Assembly (NCBI GenBank): GCA_964407405.1
Contig: CAYOVH010000003.1
Coordinates: 1-64,000 of the forward strand
DNA length: 64,000 nucleotides
DNA from: JASLCR01 sp964407405
GTDB taxonomy: Bacteria; Patescibacteriota; Saccharimonadia; Saccharimonadales; Saccharimonadaceae
Direction of reading: 5' to 3'
Under the pieces are notes generated by a model. It was not told the origin of the DNA. It did no database searches and saw nothing but the letters and a program-made list of their open reading frames with translations. The position numbers and the translations under genes are program-made. Position 1 is the first letter of the stretch. Each line of letters opens with the position of its first letter. Shown here piece after piece: positions 9,503 to 19,193 of the stretch.

Positions 9503-9508
9503 TATAAT
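9503..9508 (+). promoter_or_regulatory. -10 box for the class A PBP gene
   Basis: TATAAT in the 124-nt gap between tyrS and the PBP gene. No good -35 hexamer at 17 nt. The message would have a short leader of about 25-40 nt. Confidence 0.5.
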
Positions 9509-9550
9509 AGTGCATAAGTTAAGCAAAAATGAGGGTTGAATAGAGGACAG

Positions 9551-12193
9551 GTGGCAAAACGAAATTCCAAGCGGCAGATGAACGTATACTCAAATTTGGC
9601 GCACAGACGACGTACAAAAAAAGATATTGCAGCACGAAAGCGTGCTGAGTATTTGGCTAGCCTGCCGAAGCATCCGTTGAAGCGGTTTCTCTATCGTCTG
9701 CATCCAAAGCGCATCGCTGCATATTGGTTCTCCAAACGCGGAGCGCTCATGGCAGTTAAGCTATTTGGTGTGTTCGTCTTACTTTGCGTGCTTGGCATCG
9801 GAGCACTGTTTGCCTATTACCGAAAGGACTTAGACCAAATCCGGCCATCTGAGCTTGCAAAGCGCGTCCAAACCACTGTCTCACGCTACTACGACCGAAA
9901 TGGCGCGCTTCTCTGGGAAGATAAAGGTAGCGGCAATTACACACTCGTTGTCAAGAGTGACGATATCAATCAATACATGAAAGAGGCTACGGTCGCTATC
10001 GAAGATAAAGACTTCTACCGCCATGGGGGCATTAGCGTATCTGGTATTATGCGAGCAGGCATTAGCAACCTCCAAGGTGACAGTACTCAAGGCGGTTCAA
10101 CTCTTACGCAACAGCTTGTCAAACAGGTATTTTTCTCAAATGAAGCGGGCAATCGCGGGCTGACTGGCCTTCCTCGCAAAGTAAAAGAGATGATCTTGGC
10201 TATCGAGGTTGAACGTATGTATAGCAAGGATGAGATTTTGACGCTATACCTAAACGAATCGCCATATGGAGGTCGTCGAAATGGCGTCGAATCTGCCGCC
10301 GAGACCTATTTCGGAACCAGTGCTAAGAAGCTAACACTGGCACAGGCCGCTCTTTTAGCTGCAATTCCCAATGAGCCAGGTCTCTATAATCCGTATACTG
10401 CCATGGATGATCCGACCGCATCTCAGGCGCTCGTTGCGAGGCAGCACAAAGTACTTGATCGAATGGTTGGGCAAAACTATATCACTCAGGCAGAAGCAGA
10501 CGAAGCAAAAAAAGTTGCAATTCTTGACACGGTCAAGCCAGAGGCAAGTCAGTATCAGGGTATGAAAGCTCCTCATTTCGTACAGATGGTACGTAGCGAA
10601 CTGGTCGCAAAACTTGGCGAAAAGACTGTTGGAGATGGAGGGCTTGTCGTCAAGACCACACTCGATCTTCGGGTCCAAAACAATCTTGAAAAAAGCATGA
10701 AAAACGTTTTCAACTCATCAGACGATGAAATTTATGGCTTTAGCAATGGCGCAGGGGTTGTCGAAGACGTGCGCACTGGTCAGATTGTCGCCCTTCAGGG
10801 AAGCCGCGACTACAGCTACCCAGGATTTGGGCAAGATAATGCCACTACCGCCTTTATCCAGCCAGGGTCTTCGGTGAAGCCGCTTGTCTACGCTCAGCTC
10901 TTTAGTGATCATGGATCTGACGCTCAAAACTTTGGAAGCGGCTCTATCTTGTCGGATACACGCACGACATTCCCGACCAATGGAATTAGCTACACCCCGC
11001 AAAATGCCGATGGTAGCTTTAGGGGCAATATCAACATCCGCTCAGCACTTGACCTGTCGCGAAACATTCCTGCCATCAAAGCCATGGCGATCTCAGGCAT
11101 TCAACCAACCTGGAATACCATCCGAGCTCTGGGAGATACCTATTACTGCACTCAGGGCAGCGACAAACAAGCCGGACTCTCATCAGCGATTGGTGGCTGT
11201 GGCACGCGTATCGTAGATCACGTCAATGCGCTGGCATCGCTGGGACGTCTCGGTACCTATCGACCACATACGAGCGTCCTTGAAGTCAAAAATAGCTCCG
11301 GACAAGTACTGGAGAAATACAAAGACGAATCAAAGAAGGTCTTGAATCCTCAGGCAGCCTATATCGTCAATGATATTCTGGGTGACCGTGCTGCCCGCCT
11401 ACCGCTCTATGGCGCGTCAATCACTCCAACTCTTGATACTGAAGGTATCCGTGTAGCTGTCAAGACCGGTACATCCAACACTCAATCTGGCAATGTCATT
11501 GCACCAAAAGATATTTGGACAATGATCTATTCGCCGTCTCTCTCGGTTGGTGTGTGGTTTGGCAATCCAACTCCAAGCCCGCTCGCACCAAATGCTCTCG
11601 GTGCCTACTCAGCAAAAGTTGCCGACCCCGTGATGGCGTATGCGTCAAATCTGTACTACAAAGAAGGAACTGCCAAAAAGGGCGAATGGTTCAATAGGCC
11701 AAACGGCATACAGACAATCAATGGTCAGCTGTACCCGTCGTACTACAACAAGAGTCAGTCGACATCAAATCAAACTATGGACTTTGACAAAGTATCGAAA
11801 CGACTCGCAACAAAATGTACTCCAGCAGGTGCAAAGGTAAAAATTCCTGTCATCAAGACGACTGATCCGTACACGAAAAAGGTTGTCTACTCAGCGTCTG
11901 ATGGCTATGATGCGACCAAGAAGGATGACGTTCATTCGTGCGATGACGTCGAGCCCTCTATCAGTGGTATCTTGCCTGCCAGCTCAAATATAACCGTCAA
12001 CGTCACTCAGGGAACATTCCCCATAGAAAAGGTAAGTATCATTGTCGATGGTCAAACCATCTCAAAGAATGTTAGCGGTAGCTCAGTGAAGTTTCTTTAT
12101 AACTTCACAAAAACCACCAATGTCACAGCCACAGTAACTGACAAGGGTGGCTACACCTCGACTGCAAGTGCAACGTACACCAAGAGTGATTAG
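9551..12193 (+). CDS. Bifunctional penicillin-binding protein (class A PBP)
   Basis: Polymerises and cross-links peptidoglycan. About 880 residues: a basic cytoplasmic N-terminus of some 75 residues, one membrane helix (about 77-100), a GT51 transglycosylase domain (AIEDKDFYRHGGIS, GGSTLTQQLVKQ, YLNESPYGG), then a transpeptidase domain with the three active-site motifs QPGSSVKPL (SxxK), LSRN (SxN) and VKTGTS (KTG). The C-terminal tail of about 150 residues ends in an Ig-like Thr/Ser-rich segment. Start is uncertain: GTG at 9551 follows AGAGGACAG; TTG at 9536 and ATG at 9578 are alternatives. It converges on the PIN gene with an 8-nt gap. Confidence 0.95.
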   Translation: MAKRNSKRQMNVYSNLAHRRRTKKDIAARKRAEYLASLPKHPLKRFLYRLHPKRIAAYWFSKRGALMAVKLFGVFVLLCVLGIGALFAYYRKDLDQIRPSELAKRVQTTVSRYYDRNGALLWEDKGSGNYTLVVKSDDINQYMKEATVAIEDKDFYRHGGISVSGIMRAGISNLQGDSTQGGSTLTQQLVKQVFFSNEAGNRGLTGLPRKVKEMILAIEVERMYSKDEILTLYLNESPYGGRRNGVESAAETYFGTSAKKLTLAQAALLAAIPNEPGLYNPYTAMDDPTASQALVARQHKVLDRMVGQNYITQAEADEAKKVAILDTVKPEASQYQGMKAPHFVQMVRSELVAKLGEKTVGDGGLVVKTTLDLRVQNNLEKSMKNVFNSSDDEIYGFSNGAGVVEDVRTGQIVALQGSRDYSYPGFGQDNATTAFIQPGSSVKPLVYAQLFSDHGSDAQNFGSGSILSDTRTTFPTNGISYTPQNADGSFRGNINIRSALDLSRNIPAIKAMAISGIQPTWNTIRALGDTYYCTQGSDKQAGLSSAIGGCGTRIVDHVNALASLGRLGTYRPHTSVLEVKNSSGQVLEKYKDESKKVLNPQAAYIVNDILGDRAARLPLYGASITPTLDTEGIRVAVKTGTSNTQSGNVIAPKDIWTMIYSPSLSVGVWFGNPTPSPLAPNALGAYSAKVADPVMAYASNLYYKEGTAKKGEWFNRPNGIQTINGQLYPSYYNKSQSTSNQTMDFDKVSKRLATKCTPAGAKVKIPVIKTTDPYTKKVVYSASDGYDATKKDDVHSCDDVEPSISGILPASSNITVNVTQGTFPIEKVSIIVDGQTISKNVSGSSVKFLYNFTKTTNVTATVTDKGGYTSTASATYTKSD

Positions 12194-12201
12194 CTCGGCG
12201 A

Positions 12202-13008
12202 TCAGTCATTCTGCTTGTCGACAAGGTCAATCAACCTATCCTCAGGTTGCTTCGCTTGTTTTGTACGGCCTGAAACGGCTTTAGTCTTTGTGGACTTTGG
12301 CGCCGTTTGGCGCTGTTTCTTGGCCTGAACTTTCTTGGCAAACAACATACGTCCGGCAGCCGTCTGTAAGCTGCGGACAAACTCTACTTCAATCTGCTTG
12401 TTGATATCGCTACTAGCCTGCTCTACGACTACCATGGTACCGTCAGACAGAAATCCAACACCCTGATGTGCATTATCACCTTTTTGCAGAACCTTTATAC
12501 TCACTCGTTCGCCGGGCAAATGATTCATGCGTAATTGCTGTGCGAGTTCATTGATGTTAAGTACTCGAATATTCTGGGCCGTTGCGACCTTGTTTAAGTT
12601 GAAGTCAATCGTCATGATTGAGCCATGATATTTCTTAGCTAGTGCAATAAGTTGATCGTCCACACCTCCAGAAACTTTATTATCATCAAGTATCCGTACA
12701 TCTGCCAATAAATCTTGCAACCATGCCGCGATATCGAGTCCATGACGAGCTCGCGAGCGCTTTTCGCTGTCAGAACCATCAGCCAGCAGCTGAAGCTCAG
12801 CCAGTACGCTACGGGGAATGATCAGTGTTTCTGGCATAAAGCCCGTTGAGGCCGTGGCTGAAACGCGCCCATCCATTAATACCGACGTGTCGACAAAGAC
12901 TGGGTGATGAAACTTACGAGCCGCACGTTTTCTGATAATTGAGGTAGTAGCAATGACTGCAATTTCAATCTGCAGCATTAGTACAAGAATAAATATGATA
13001 AATTCCAT
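12202..13008 (-). CDS. Membrane-anchored PIN/TRAM-domain protein (YacL-like)
   Basis: 268 residues: one N-terminal membrane helix (about 1-22), a PIN nuclease-fold domain with the acidic residues expected (FVDTSVLMDGR, DDQLIALAKKY, TIDFNLNKVA), a TRAM domain (GVGFLSDGTMVVVEQAS), and a basic tail of about 55 residues. The family is related to Bacillus YacL, which also sits next to radA; here it follows radA by 24 nt. It is probably an RNA- or DNA-binding nuclease; the substrate is not established. SD-like AGGAAA precedes the ATG. Confidence 0.88.
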   Translation of the reverse strand: MEFIIFILVLMLQIEIAVIATTSIIRKRAARKFHHPVFVDTSVLMDGRVSATASTGFMPETLIIPRSVLAELQLLADGSDSEKRSRARHGLDIAAWLQDLLADVRILDDNKVSGGVDDQLIALAKKYHGSIMTIDFNLNKVATAQNIRVLNINELAQQLRMNHLPGERVSIKVLQKGDNAHQGVGFLSDGTMVVVEQASSDINKQIEVEFVRSLQTAAGRMLFAKKVQAKKQRQTAPKSTKTKAVSGRTKQAKQPEDRLIDLVDKQND

Positions 13009-13032
13009 AATAATTTCCTATTGTTTGATTTA

Positions 13033-14385
13033 TTAATTGAGATACTCGATGAGAGCCTGCCTAAGGTCCCGAACATCCTTGATGAATGATGTCTTTGACG
13101 AACCCTTTGGACCGATGGCGTGCTTGAAGCCAAGCTTCTTTGCCTCATCAATACGGCGCGCGGTATGAAGTGCACTACGTATCTCGCCGCCAAGCCCCAC
13201 TTCGCCAAATACCACTACATCGCTCGCCAGTTTGCGTTCGGCGCTAGCACTGGCGATCGCCATGGCAACAGCCAGATCGGCTGCAGGATCATCTAGTTTT
13301 AGGCCGCCAACAACGTTTATATAGATATCTTTGTCGGATAATTTCAACTTGGTTCGTCGCTCTAGGACTGCCGTAAGAAGATTTAATCGATTGAGGTCGA
13401 AACCGCTTGCCGTACGCTTAGGATACCCGAAATTTGTTGGATTCACAAGTGCCTGTATCTCGACAAGCAGCGGGCGCGTACCTTCCATTGTCGCCAATAC
13501 CACAGATCCATCAGTGTCAAGCCGCTCAGCAAGTAGGCTAGCCGATGGATTTTCAACAATGCGAAGTCCCTCTTCGTTCATCTCAAAGATGGCTACTTCT
13601 GACGTCGAGCCATAGCGATTCTTTGCAGCACGGACCATCTTGAATCCACCATAACGATCCCCTTCAAACTGCAAAACGACATCGACAAGATGCTCCAGTA
13701 CTTTCGGACCAGCTATCGAGCCTTCTTTAGTAACATGTCCGACAAGCACCACGGCCGCATTGGCTTCTTTTGCAGCTCGTATGAGCAAGTTGGACGAATT
13801 TGTGATCTGGCTGACTGTGCCCGGAGCGCTGGATATCTCAGACATCGACAGTGTTTGAATAGAATCAATTATCACAAGCCGATAGCTACCGTCCCGAATT
13901 GTCGCTGCAATATCATCAGCACTGGTGCTAGCCGCAAAGCTAAGTTCATCACTGCTATCTGCACCTAGCCGCTCCGCTCGCAGTTTGACCTGCGATGCGC
14001 TTTCCTCGCCACTGGCATATAATACTGAAGCTCTTGAAGCAACCGACGCAGCTACTTGTAGCAGCAGCGTGCTTTTGCCAATACCGGGCTGTCCAGCCAG
14101 CAGTATGACACCACCAGGCAAGATGCCGCCACCAAGCACATCATCAAGATCCTTTACCCCTGTCGATAGACGCTTGTCCATTCCGCTGCTACGCGTGATC
14201 GTGGCCATGCTTTGCGTCGCTAGTAGCCGCCCGCTCGATGCGCTTTTGGCGAGCGCAGACTTTCCCGTCTCTACGATTTGTTCGACCAGCGTGTTCCATT
14301 CACCGCAATTATCACACCGACCTGTCCATTTTGGATAAGAAGCCCCGCAGTTTTGACAGACGAATTTTGATTTTGTCTTTGCCAT
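13033..14385 (-). CDS. radA: DNA repair ATPase RadA
   Basis: RecA-like helicase promoting branch migration in recombination. 450 residues: N-terminal C4 zinc finger (CQNCGASYPKWTGRCDNCGEW), RecA core with Walker A GQPGIGKST and LVIIDSIQTL, the RadA-specific motif KNRYGST, and a C-terminal Lon-protease-like domain (INVVGGLKLDDPAADLAVAMA). The start is placed at 14385 because TATAGT lies 7 nt upstream; an in-frame ATG 9 nt further out would fall inside this spacer. Confidence 0.96.
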   Translation of the reverse strand: MAKTKSKFVCQNCGASYPKWTGRCDNCGEWNTLVEQIVETGKSALAKSASSGRLLATQSMATITRSSGMDKRLSTGVKDLDDVLGGGILPGGVILLAGQPGIGKSTLLLQVAASVASRASVLYASGEESASQVKLRAERLGADSSDELSFAASTSADDIAATIRDGSYRLVIIDSIQTLSMSEISSAPGTVSQITNSSNLLIRAAKEANAAVVLVGHVTKEGSIAGPKVLEHLVDVVLQFEGDRYGGFKMVRAAKNRYGSTSEVAIFEMNEEGLRIVENPSASLLAERLDTDGSVVLATMEGTRPLLVEIQALVNPTNFGYPKRTASGFDLNRLNLLTAVLERRTKLKLSDKDIYINVVGGLKLDDPAADLAVAMAIASASAERKLASDVVVFGEVGLGGEIRSALHTARRIDEAKKLGFKHAIGPKGSSKTSFIKDVRDLRQALIEYLN

Positions 14386-14392
14386 ATGTATC

Positions 14393-14398
14393 ACTATA
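14393..14398 (-). promoter_or_regulatory. -10 box for leaderless radA
   Basis: TATAGT on the minus strand, 7-nt spacer GATACAT, then the radA ATG. It fixes the start choice. Confidence 0.65.
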
Positions 14399-14415
14399 CC
14401 ATTGGTAAGACAAAA

Positions 14416-15408
14416 TTACAGTTTTGGCGCCGGCGCAAGACTGCTGTTTATGCTTTGATTGAGTTGGTTGTATTCCTTTGCCAGTTGGTTGTATTCCGTG
14501 CGCCACGCATCTATCTCATTGATGGATTTGATGATGGCAGTACGCATACTAGCCAGTTTTGCTTGCCGGTCGATGATAGTATTTCGGGCAGCATTAAATT
14601 CTGACGATGTTGGAAAATCCCCACTGTCGGCACGTCGATTGAACGTTGCGGCATCCTTTTTGAGTTGATCTGAGTCCTGATTGTAGGCTTTAATCTCGCC
14701 ATTAACCCTCTCTGTCTGACTGTTGATCTGCGTCTGGAGTGATTTTAGACGGTTTTTTGCCGAGTCAAAGACTGAGCTATATGCATCAAAGTAGCCAAGG
14801 ACTTTCTTTCGATCTTTGAAATATTGTGCATAGTGCGACTCAAGCTTGGGGCCGAGATTTGCAAACTCTGTGCCAAGAATTGAATGAAGCTCATTCAGCT
14901 CTTGGCCAGGCTCAGACTCCCGGTAATGCTGCATCCGTTCCTCAAGCTCAGATGTTTTGACTTTCTGGTACACAGATGTCAGCTCAGTATTAAGTTTTGC
15001 TCTTTCGGTCGAATTCAGTCTTTCGTATGCGGCGTGCAGCAATTCATGGGCAGCAGTCGTTTCTTCAATGCCATCTAGCTTTTGATTGGTGACTTCATAG
15101 ACAAAAATTTGCTGGCTGATATAACATCCCAAGATAGGACTATTGGTCTCTTCCCGTTGCTGACAACTTTGATTAAACGTTGTTGCGGCTTCGATCTGTG
15201 GCTGACTAGCATCAAATAAGGCTTTACCCTTTGCAGTTAAGCCAAGTTTATCGCGGATCGATGCCATCTGAGCACTTGGCTGATACTGCATAGCGTGTAC
15301 GGTATCAAAGATCGCCTGACGATAGTAGACCACCCCAAAAGCAATCAGCATTGCAGCAGCAATTGTCAGGACCGAGGCAAGGTAACTACGCCATTTCGTG
15401 CTGCTCAT
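14416..15408 (-). CDS. Membrane-anchored HExxH metallopeptidase-like protein with coiled coil
   Basis: 330 residues. A membrane helix (about 11-29) precedes an extracytoplasmic domain with two Cys and the zinc-binding motif AAHELLHAAYERL (about 117-129). A likely third-ligand region is NELHSILGTEF (about 170-180), a gluzincin-like arrangement. The last 120 residues are predicted to be a long coiled coil. The gene overlaps the 3' end of clpC by 23 nt in another frame and is probably expressed from the clpC promoter. That links it to envelope stress, which is inference. Substrate unknown. Confidence 0.78.
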   Translation of the reverse strand: MSSTKWRSYLASVLTIAAAMLIAFGVVYYRQAIFDTVHAMQYQPSAQMASIRDKLGLTAKGKALFDASQPQIEAATTFNQSCQQREETNSPILGCYISQQIFVYEVTNQKLDGIEETTAAHELLHAAYERLNSTERAKLNTELTSVYQKVKTSELEERMQHYRESEPGQELNELHSILGTEFANLGPKLESHYAQYFKDRKKVLGYFDAYSSVFDSAKNRLKSLQTQINSQTERVNGEIKAYNQDSDQLKKDAATFNRRADSGDFPTSSEFNAARNTIIDRQAKLASMRTAIIKSINEIDAWRTEYNQLAKEYNQLNQSINSSLAPAPKL

Positions 15409-17857
15409 TGGCTACTGCCTGGCCGTCTTTCACATCAACTTCGATCACTGTCCCTTTGTCAAATCGTCCATCTAAGATGCCCTCGGCAATTGGATGCTCA
15501 AGCTCATCTTGCATTGCACGACGCAACGGACGAGCACCAAATTTTTCATCATATCCAAGATCGATGATATGTCGTTTGAGCCTTGGGGTAATAACAGCAT
15601 GAAGGCCTTTCTTGGCTAACCGTTCATCAAACTCTGCCAAAAGATTGTCAAATATTCGTCGTACTTCACGGCGTGTCAGGGCGCGGAATGTAATCAACGC
15701 GTCAAATCGATTGATCAGCTCTGGACGCATAATTTTTTCTAGTGCCCGACGCGTCGCACGTTCATTTTCTTTGTGAACACCTTCAAGCATTTGGCGATCC
15801 TTTGCTGTCGAGGCATGAAATCCAAGAGCGGATTCCTTCATCATCGAATCGGCACCGACATTACTTGTCAGAATAACAATCGTATTGGAGAAATCTACTG
15901 CACGGCCTTTTGCATCGGTTACCGTTCCGTCTTCGAGTAGCTGCAGGAGCAATTGGAATACATCGGGATGAGCTTTCTCGATCTCATCAAATAGCACGAC
16001 GCTGTACGGCTGGCGGCGAACCTTGTCGGTCAGTTGACCGCCATCTTCGTAGCCGACATATCCGGCAGGTGCGCCGACCAAACGTGCAGTATTGTGGCGC
16101 TCGCCAAATTCACTCATGTCGATCTTGATCAGCGCGTCTTCGCTGCCAAATACTTCGCGAGCTAAGACTTTTGCAAGCTCTGTCTTTCCAACGCCTGTCG
16201 GCCCCATAAAGACAAACGAACCAATCGGGCGCTTCTGACTAGCTACTCCACTTCGAGAACGGCGAATAGCACGAGCAACTTTTTCGACTGCTTCGGCCTG
16301 TCCGATGATGTACTTGCCCAGATGCTTTTCGAGATTGCGTAGCGTTGCGGCTTCGGACTTTTGGACTCGTTTGACCGGGATGCCAGTCATGACCGAAATA
16401 GCATGTGCGATATCATCGCTCGACAAACGAACAGGCGATTTTTTGGCTTGTTTTTCGAGCAGTTCATCAAGCGATTTTTGCAGCTGTATGGCACGCGTTT
16501 TATATAGGGCTGCCCGCTCATAGTCTTCAGCTCCGACAGCTTCTTCCATCTTTTCATTCAGCCCAGCCAGCTGCTTCTTGAGATCACGAGCCTTTGAAGG
16601 CGAATTGCTCTTTTTTGAACGAAGTCGTGCCGCTGCTTCATCGATGACATCAATTGCTTTATCTGGCATATAGCGCTCAGATACGTAGCGATCAGCCATA
16701 TAGACGGCATCCTCGAGCACTTCATCACTCAGCTCAACACTATGATGCTTTTCGTAGTAGCTGCGTAGGCCTTTGAGAATCGAGATAGTATCTTTTAGGT
16801 TTGGCTCCTTGACGACAATGGTCTGAAAGCGGCGCTCCAAAGCGCTATCCGTCTCGATATGCTTTCGGTATTCATCAAAGGTCGTCGCGCCAATCAAACG
16901 CATTTCACCCCGAGCAAGCGCTGGCTTGAGCATATTAGCCGCATCAAGCGCACCCTCTGCCGCACCGGCACCCACTAAGAGATGGAGTTCATCGATAAAT
17001 GCAATGACATTTTTATTTGCTTTGAGCTCATTGACGACCTTCTTGAGCCGTTCTTCAAACTCACCACGATATTTCGTACCTGCAATCATACTGGCGAGAT
17101 CGAGCTGGATAACCCGCTTGTCAAGAAGTTGGTCAGGCACATCCTCGGCTGCTATACGCCGCGCCAAGCCTTCGACAATTGCCGTCTTACCTACACCGGG
17201 CTCACCGATAAGGACTGGATTATTCTTTGTGCGCCGCATCAGGATCGTAATCATCCGTTCTTGCTCTTTGTCGCGCCCAATAACCGGATCAAGTTCTCCC
17301 GCCCGAGCCTTTGCAGTCAAATCAGTACCAAACGTATCCAGTACGCCGCCGCGTTTTGTACGCTGCGATGCCTGCTGTTCAGTTGCTTGATCGTACTGCG
17401 CCCCCTGACGATCGAGAAATTCTTCAAGATCACCCTTGAGATTCTCTAGGTCAACACCCATGTCGCGCAGCAAGATGCACGCTCTGGCATTTTTTTGTCC
17501 GATAATACTATAAACAATATGCTCGGTACCTAAAAAATCTTGATTGTAATCTTGCGCCATATCCCATGCCATTTTGAGAGTTAATTTTGCGGTCTCGCTC
17601 AGTGGCATAATCCCGGTATTAATGGCAATCGCCCGTGGTGAGAGATTAAGCGCCATTTCGGCCTTATCCAGCGTCACATTGGCATCAGCAAGCAACTTGG
17701 CACCAATACTGGAGCCTTGTGAAAGCACGCCCAGCAGCAAGTGTTCTGTGCCGATGTATGGACTACCATATCCACGTGCAATTGCATTAGCATGCTGCAA
17801 GCTCGTCCGAGCGTTGTCAGTCAAGCGAGATACAAATTCTGCGAAATCATCAGCCAT
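15386..17857 (-). CDS. clpC: ATP-dependent Clp protease ATPase subunit ClpC
   Basis: Hexameric AAA+ unfoldase for ClpP. 823 residues: two N-terminal Clp repeats, AAA1 with Walker A GEPGVGKT and pore loop KYRGEFEERL, a middle region with a UVR motif (MEEAVGAEDYERAALYKTRA) that marks ClpC rather than ClpB, and AAA2 with GPTGVGKTELAK. An LGF loop (ESALGFHAST) in AAA2 is the expected ClpP contact. The start is ATG 17857, not the longer frame, because AAGGAGGAAG lies 12 nt upstream. A CIRCE operator overlaps the promoter, so HrcA heat-shock control is expected. Confidence 0.96.
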   Translation of the reverse strand: MADDFAEFVSRLTDNARTSLQHANAIARGYGSPYIGTEHLLLGVLSQGSSIGAKLLADANVTLDKAEMALNLSPRAIAINTGIMPLSETAKLTLKMAWDMAQDYNQDFLGTEHIVYSIIGQKNARACILLRDMGVDLENLKGDLEEFLDRQGAQYDQATEQQASQRTKRGGVLDTFGTDLTAKARAGELDPVIGRDKEQERMITILMRRTKNNPVLIGEPGVGKTAIVEGLARRIAAEDVPDQLLDKRVIQLDLASMIAGTKYRGEFEERLKKVVNELKANKNVIAFIDELHLLVGAGAAEGALDAANMLKPALARGEMRLIGATTFDEYRKHIETDSALERRFQTIVVKEPNLKDTISILKGLRSYYEKHHSVELSDEVLEDAVYMADRYVSERYMPDKAIDVIDEAAARLRSKKSNSPSKARDLKKQLAGLNEKMEEAVGAEDYERAALYKTRAIQLQKSLDELLEKQAKKSPVRLSSDDIAHAISVMTGIPVKRVQKSEAATLRNLEKHLGKYIIGQAEAVEKVARAIRRSRSGVASQKRPIGSFVFMGPTGVGKTELAKVLAREVFGSEDALIKIDMSEFGERHNTARLVGAPAGYVGYEDGGQLTDKVRRQPYSVVLFDEIEKAHPDVFQLLLQLLEDGTVTDAKGRAVDFSNTIVILTSNVGADSMMKESALGFHASTAKDRQMLEGVHKENERATRRALEKIMRPELINRFDALITFRALTRREVRRIFDNLLAEFDERLAKKGLHAVITPRLKRHIIDLGYDEKFGARPLRRAMQDELEHPIAEGILDGRFDKGTVIEVDVKDGQAVANEQHEMA

Positions 17858-17915
17858 AATTCTATTATCTTCCTCCTTGAGGCCAAACACAAGCGTTTCA
17901 TTGGCCACTGTTTCC

Positions 17916-17944
17916 AGTATACACAAAAATTAGCACTCACGCAA
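17916..17944 (-). promoter_or_regulatory. clpC promoter
   Basis: Minus strand: -35 TTGCGT (17944-17939), 17-nt spacer, -10 TATACT (17921-17916). The -35 box lies in the CIRCE spacer, so bound repressor would block polymerase. Confidence 0.7.
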
Positions 17945-17956
17945 TGAGAGTGCTAA
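17930..17956. promoter_or_regulatory. CIRCE operator (HrcA binding site)
   Basis: TTAGCACTC, nine bases, GAGTGCTAA: a perfect match to the CIRCE inverted repeat bound by the heat-shock repressor HrcA. It straddles the clpC -35 region. Read from nusA, the same palindrome is followed by TTTTTGTG, so it could also end the nusA transcript. Confidence 0.93.
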
Positions 17957-17988
17957 TTTTGTAAAATATACCGACTGCGTTTTGAGGC

Positions 17989-19134
17989 CTACTGTTCGTC
18001 AGATACTCCATCTGCTTCACCCAAGGCACTCATCAAACTATCTTCGATGTTTTTCTTCGGTGCTTTCACTTCTGGACGCTCAGCCTTCTTTGGCTCAGCC
18101 ATCTCGATGTCAAGCTCGTAGCCCGTCAGGCGTGATGCCAGGCGGACATTCTGACCGCCGCGGCCAATTGCGATCGACTGCTGGTCTTCTGCCACGTAGA
18201 CTTTCGCCTTCTTGTCCTTTTCATCGATCTCAACGCGCTCAATCTCAGCCGGGCTCAAAGCCTCGCGAATGAATTCTTCTGAGTCTTCTTTAAATGTTAC
18301 AATATCGATCTTTTCCTGATCGCCGATTTCATTCATCACTGCTTGGACACGTGTGCCATGACCACCGACAAATGTACCAACCGGATCAACGCCGGGAACG
18401 GTTGAGGCAACTGCAATCTTTGTGCGGCGGCCAGCTTCGCGAGCAATCGCTTTGATCTCGACCGCGCCAGTCTCCATTTCGGGTACTTCCTGCGCAAAGA
18501 GGTCTTTGATAAAGGCCTCATTGCCGCGACTCAAGATCAACTGCGGACCGCGATTATCGCGCTCAATATCCTTAATAAACACTTTGACGCGGCTACCGAT
18601 CGAGTAGAATTCACCTTGAATCTGCTCGCTTTGCGGAATAATACCGATTGCCTTGCCCAGCTCAACCCGCACCACGCGAGGCTCGACACGCTGCACTGTA
18701 CCAGTGACAATGGTCCCGATTTTGTCTTCGTATTCAGCCAGGACTACTTCTCGCTCTGCTTCGCGGAGGCGCTGCAATACTACTTGCTTGGCTGTCTGTG
18801 CAGCCACGCGGCCAAATGAAGTGACTTCGTGCATTTCTTCGATGATATCACCGAGCGCAGCATCGGCCTTTTCTTTCTGGGCATCTGCCAGGCTAATCTC
18901 ATGAGCATCAGAACCGACTTCCTCAACAACCTCGCGACCCACATATACTTTTGCGGTACCGTCGTTTGTATTCAACTCGGCGCGCACTTCCTGGTCGCGT
19001 TCGCCATTGTCGCGACGCCACGCAGCGGCAATCGCTTGCTCAATGACGCTCATGACTGTCTCTTCTGGGAGATTCTTTTCCTCGGCAATCGTACGCACCG
19101 CTAGTGTTAATTGCTTGATATTTAGATCATCCAT
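17989..19134 (-). CDS. nusA: Transcription termination/antitermination factor NusA
   Basis: Binds RNA polymerase and nascent RNA to control pausing and termination. 381 residues: N-terminal polymerase-binding domain, S1 domain (IGTIVTGTVQRVEPRVVRVEL, from about residue 134), and two KH domains (VGTFVGGHGTRVQAVMNEI and IAIGRGGQNVRLASRLTGY). A short acidic C-terminus replaces the helical repeats of proteobacterial NusA. An SD (AAAGGAA) precedes the ATG. Its leader contains a possible attenuator. Confidence 0.96.
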   Translation of the reverse strand: MDDLNIKQLTLAVRTIAEEKNLPEETVMSVIEQAIAAAWRRDNGERDQEVRAELNTNDGTAKVYVGREVVEEVGSDAHEISLADAQKEKADAALGDIIEEMHEVTSFGRVAAQTAKQVVLQRLREAEREVVLAEYEDKIGTIVTGTVQRVEPRVVRVELGKAIGIIPQSEQIQGEFYSIGSRVKVFIKDIERDNRGPQLILSRGNEAFIKDLFAQEVPEMETGAVEIKAIAREAGRRTKIAVASTVPGVDPVGTFVGGHGTRVQAVMNEIGDQEKIDIVTFKEDSEEFIREALSPAEIERVEIDEKDKKAKVYVAEDQQSIAIGRGGQNVRLASRLTGYELDIEMAEPKKAERPEVKAPKKNIEDSLMSALGEADGVSDEQ

Positions 19135-19155
19135 GATTATTTCCTTTCTTACTAA

Positions 19156-19177
19156 AAACTCCGACCTCGGCGGCCGG
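19156..19177 (-). terminator. Possible attenuator in the nusA leader
   Basis: Minus strand: CCGGCC/GGTCGG 6-bp stem (one G-U) with a 5-nt loop, followed by AGTTTTTAG, ending about 20 nt before the nusA start. Its place between promoter and SD suggests attenuation, perhaps by NusA itself. Confidence 0.45.
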
Positions 19178-19193
19178 AATGTGTACTACGTCT

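Noticed and set aside
17858..17926. A longer N-terminus for ClpC
   Set aside because: The extra 23 codons include the SD and lie over the start of the mRNA predicted from the CIRCE promoter; ClpC proteins normally begin near the chosen ATG.
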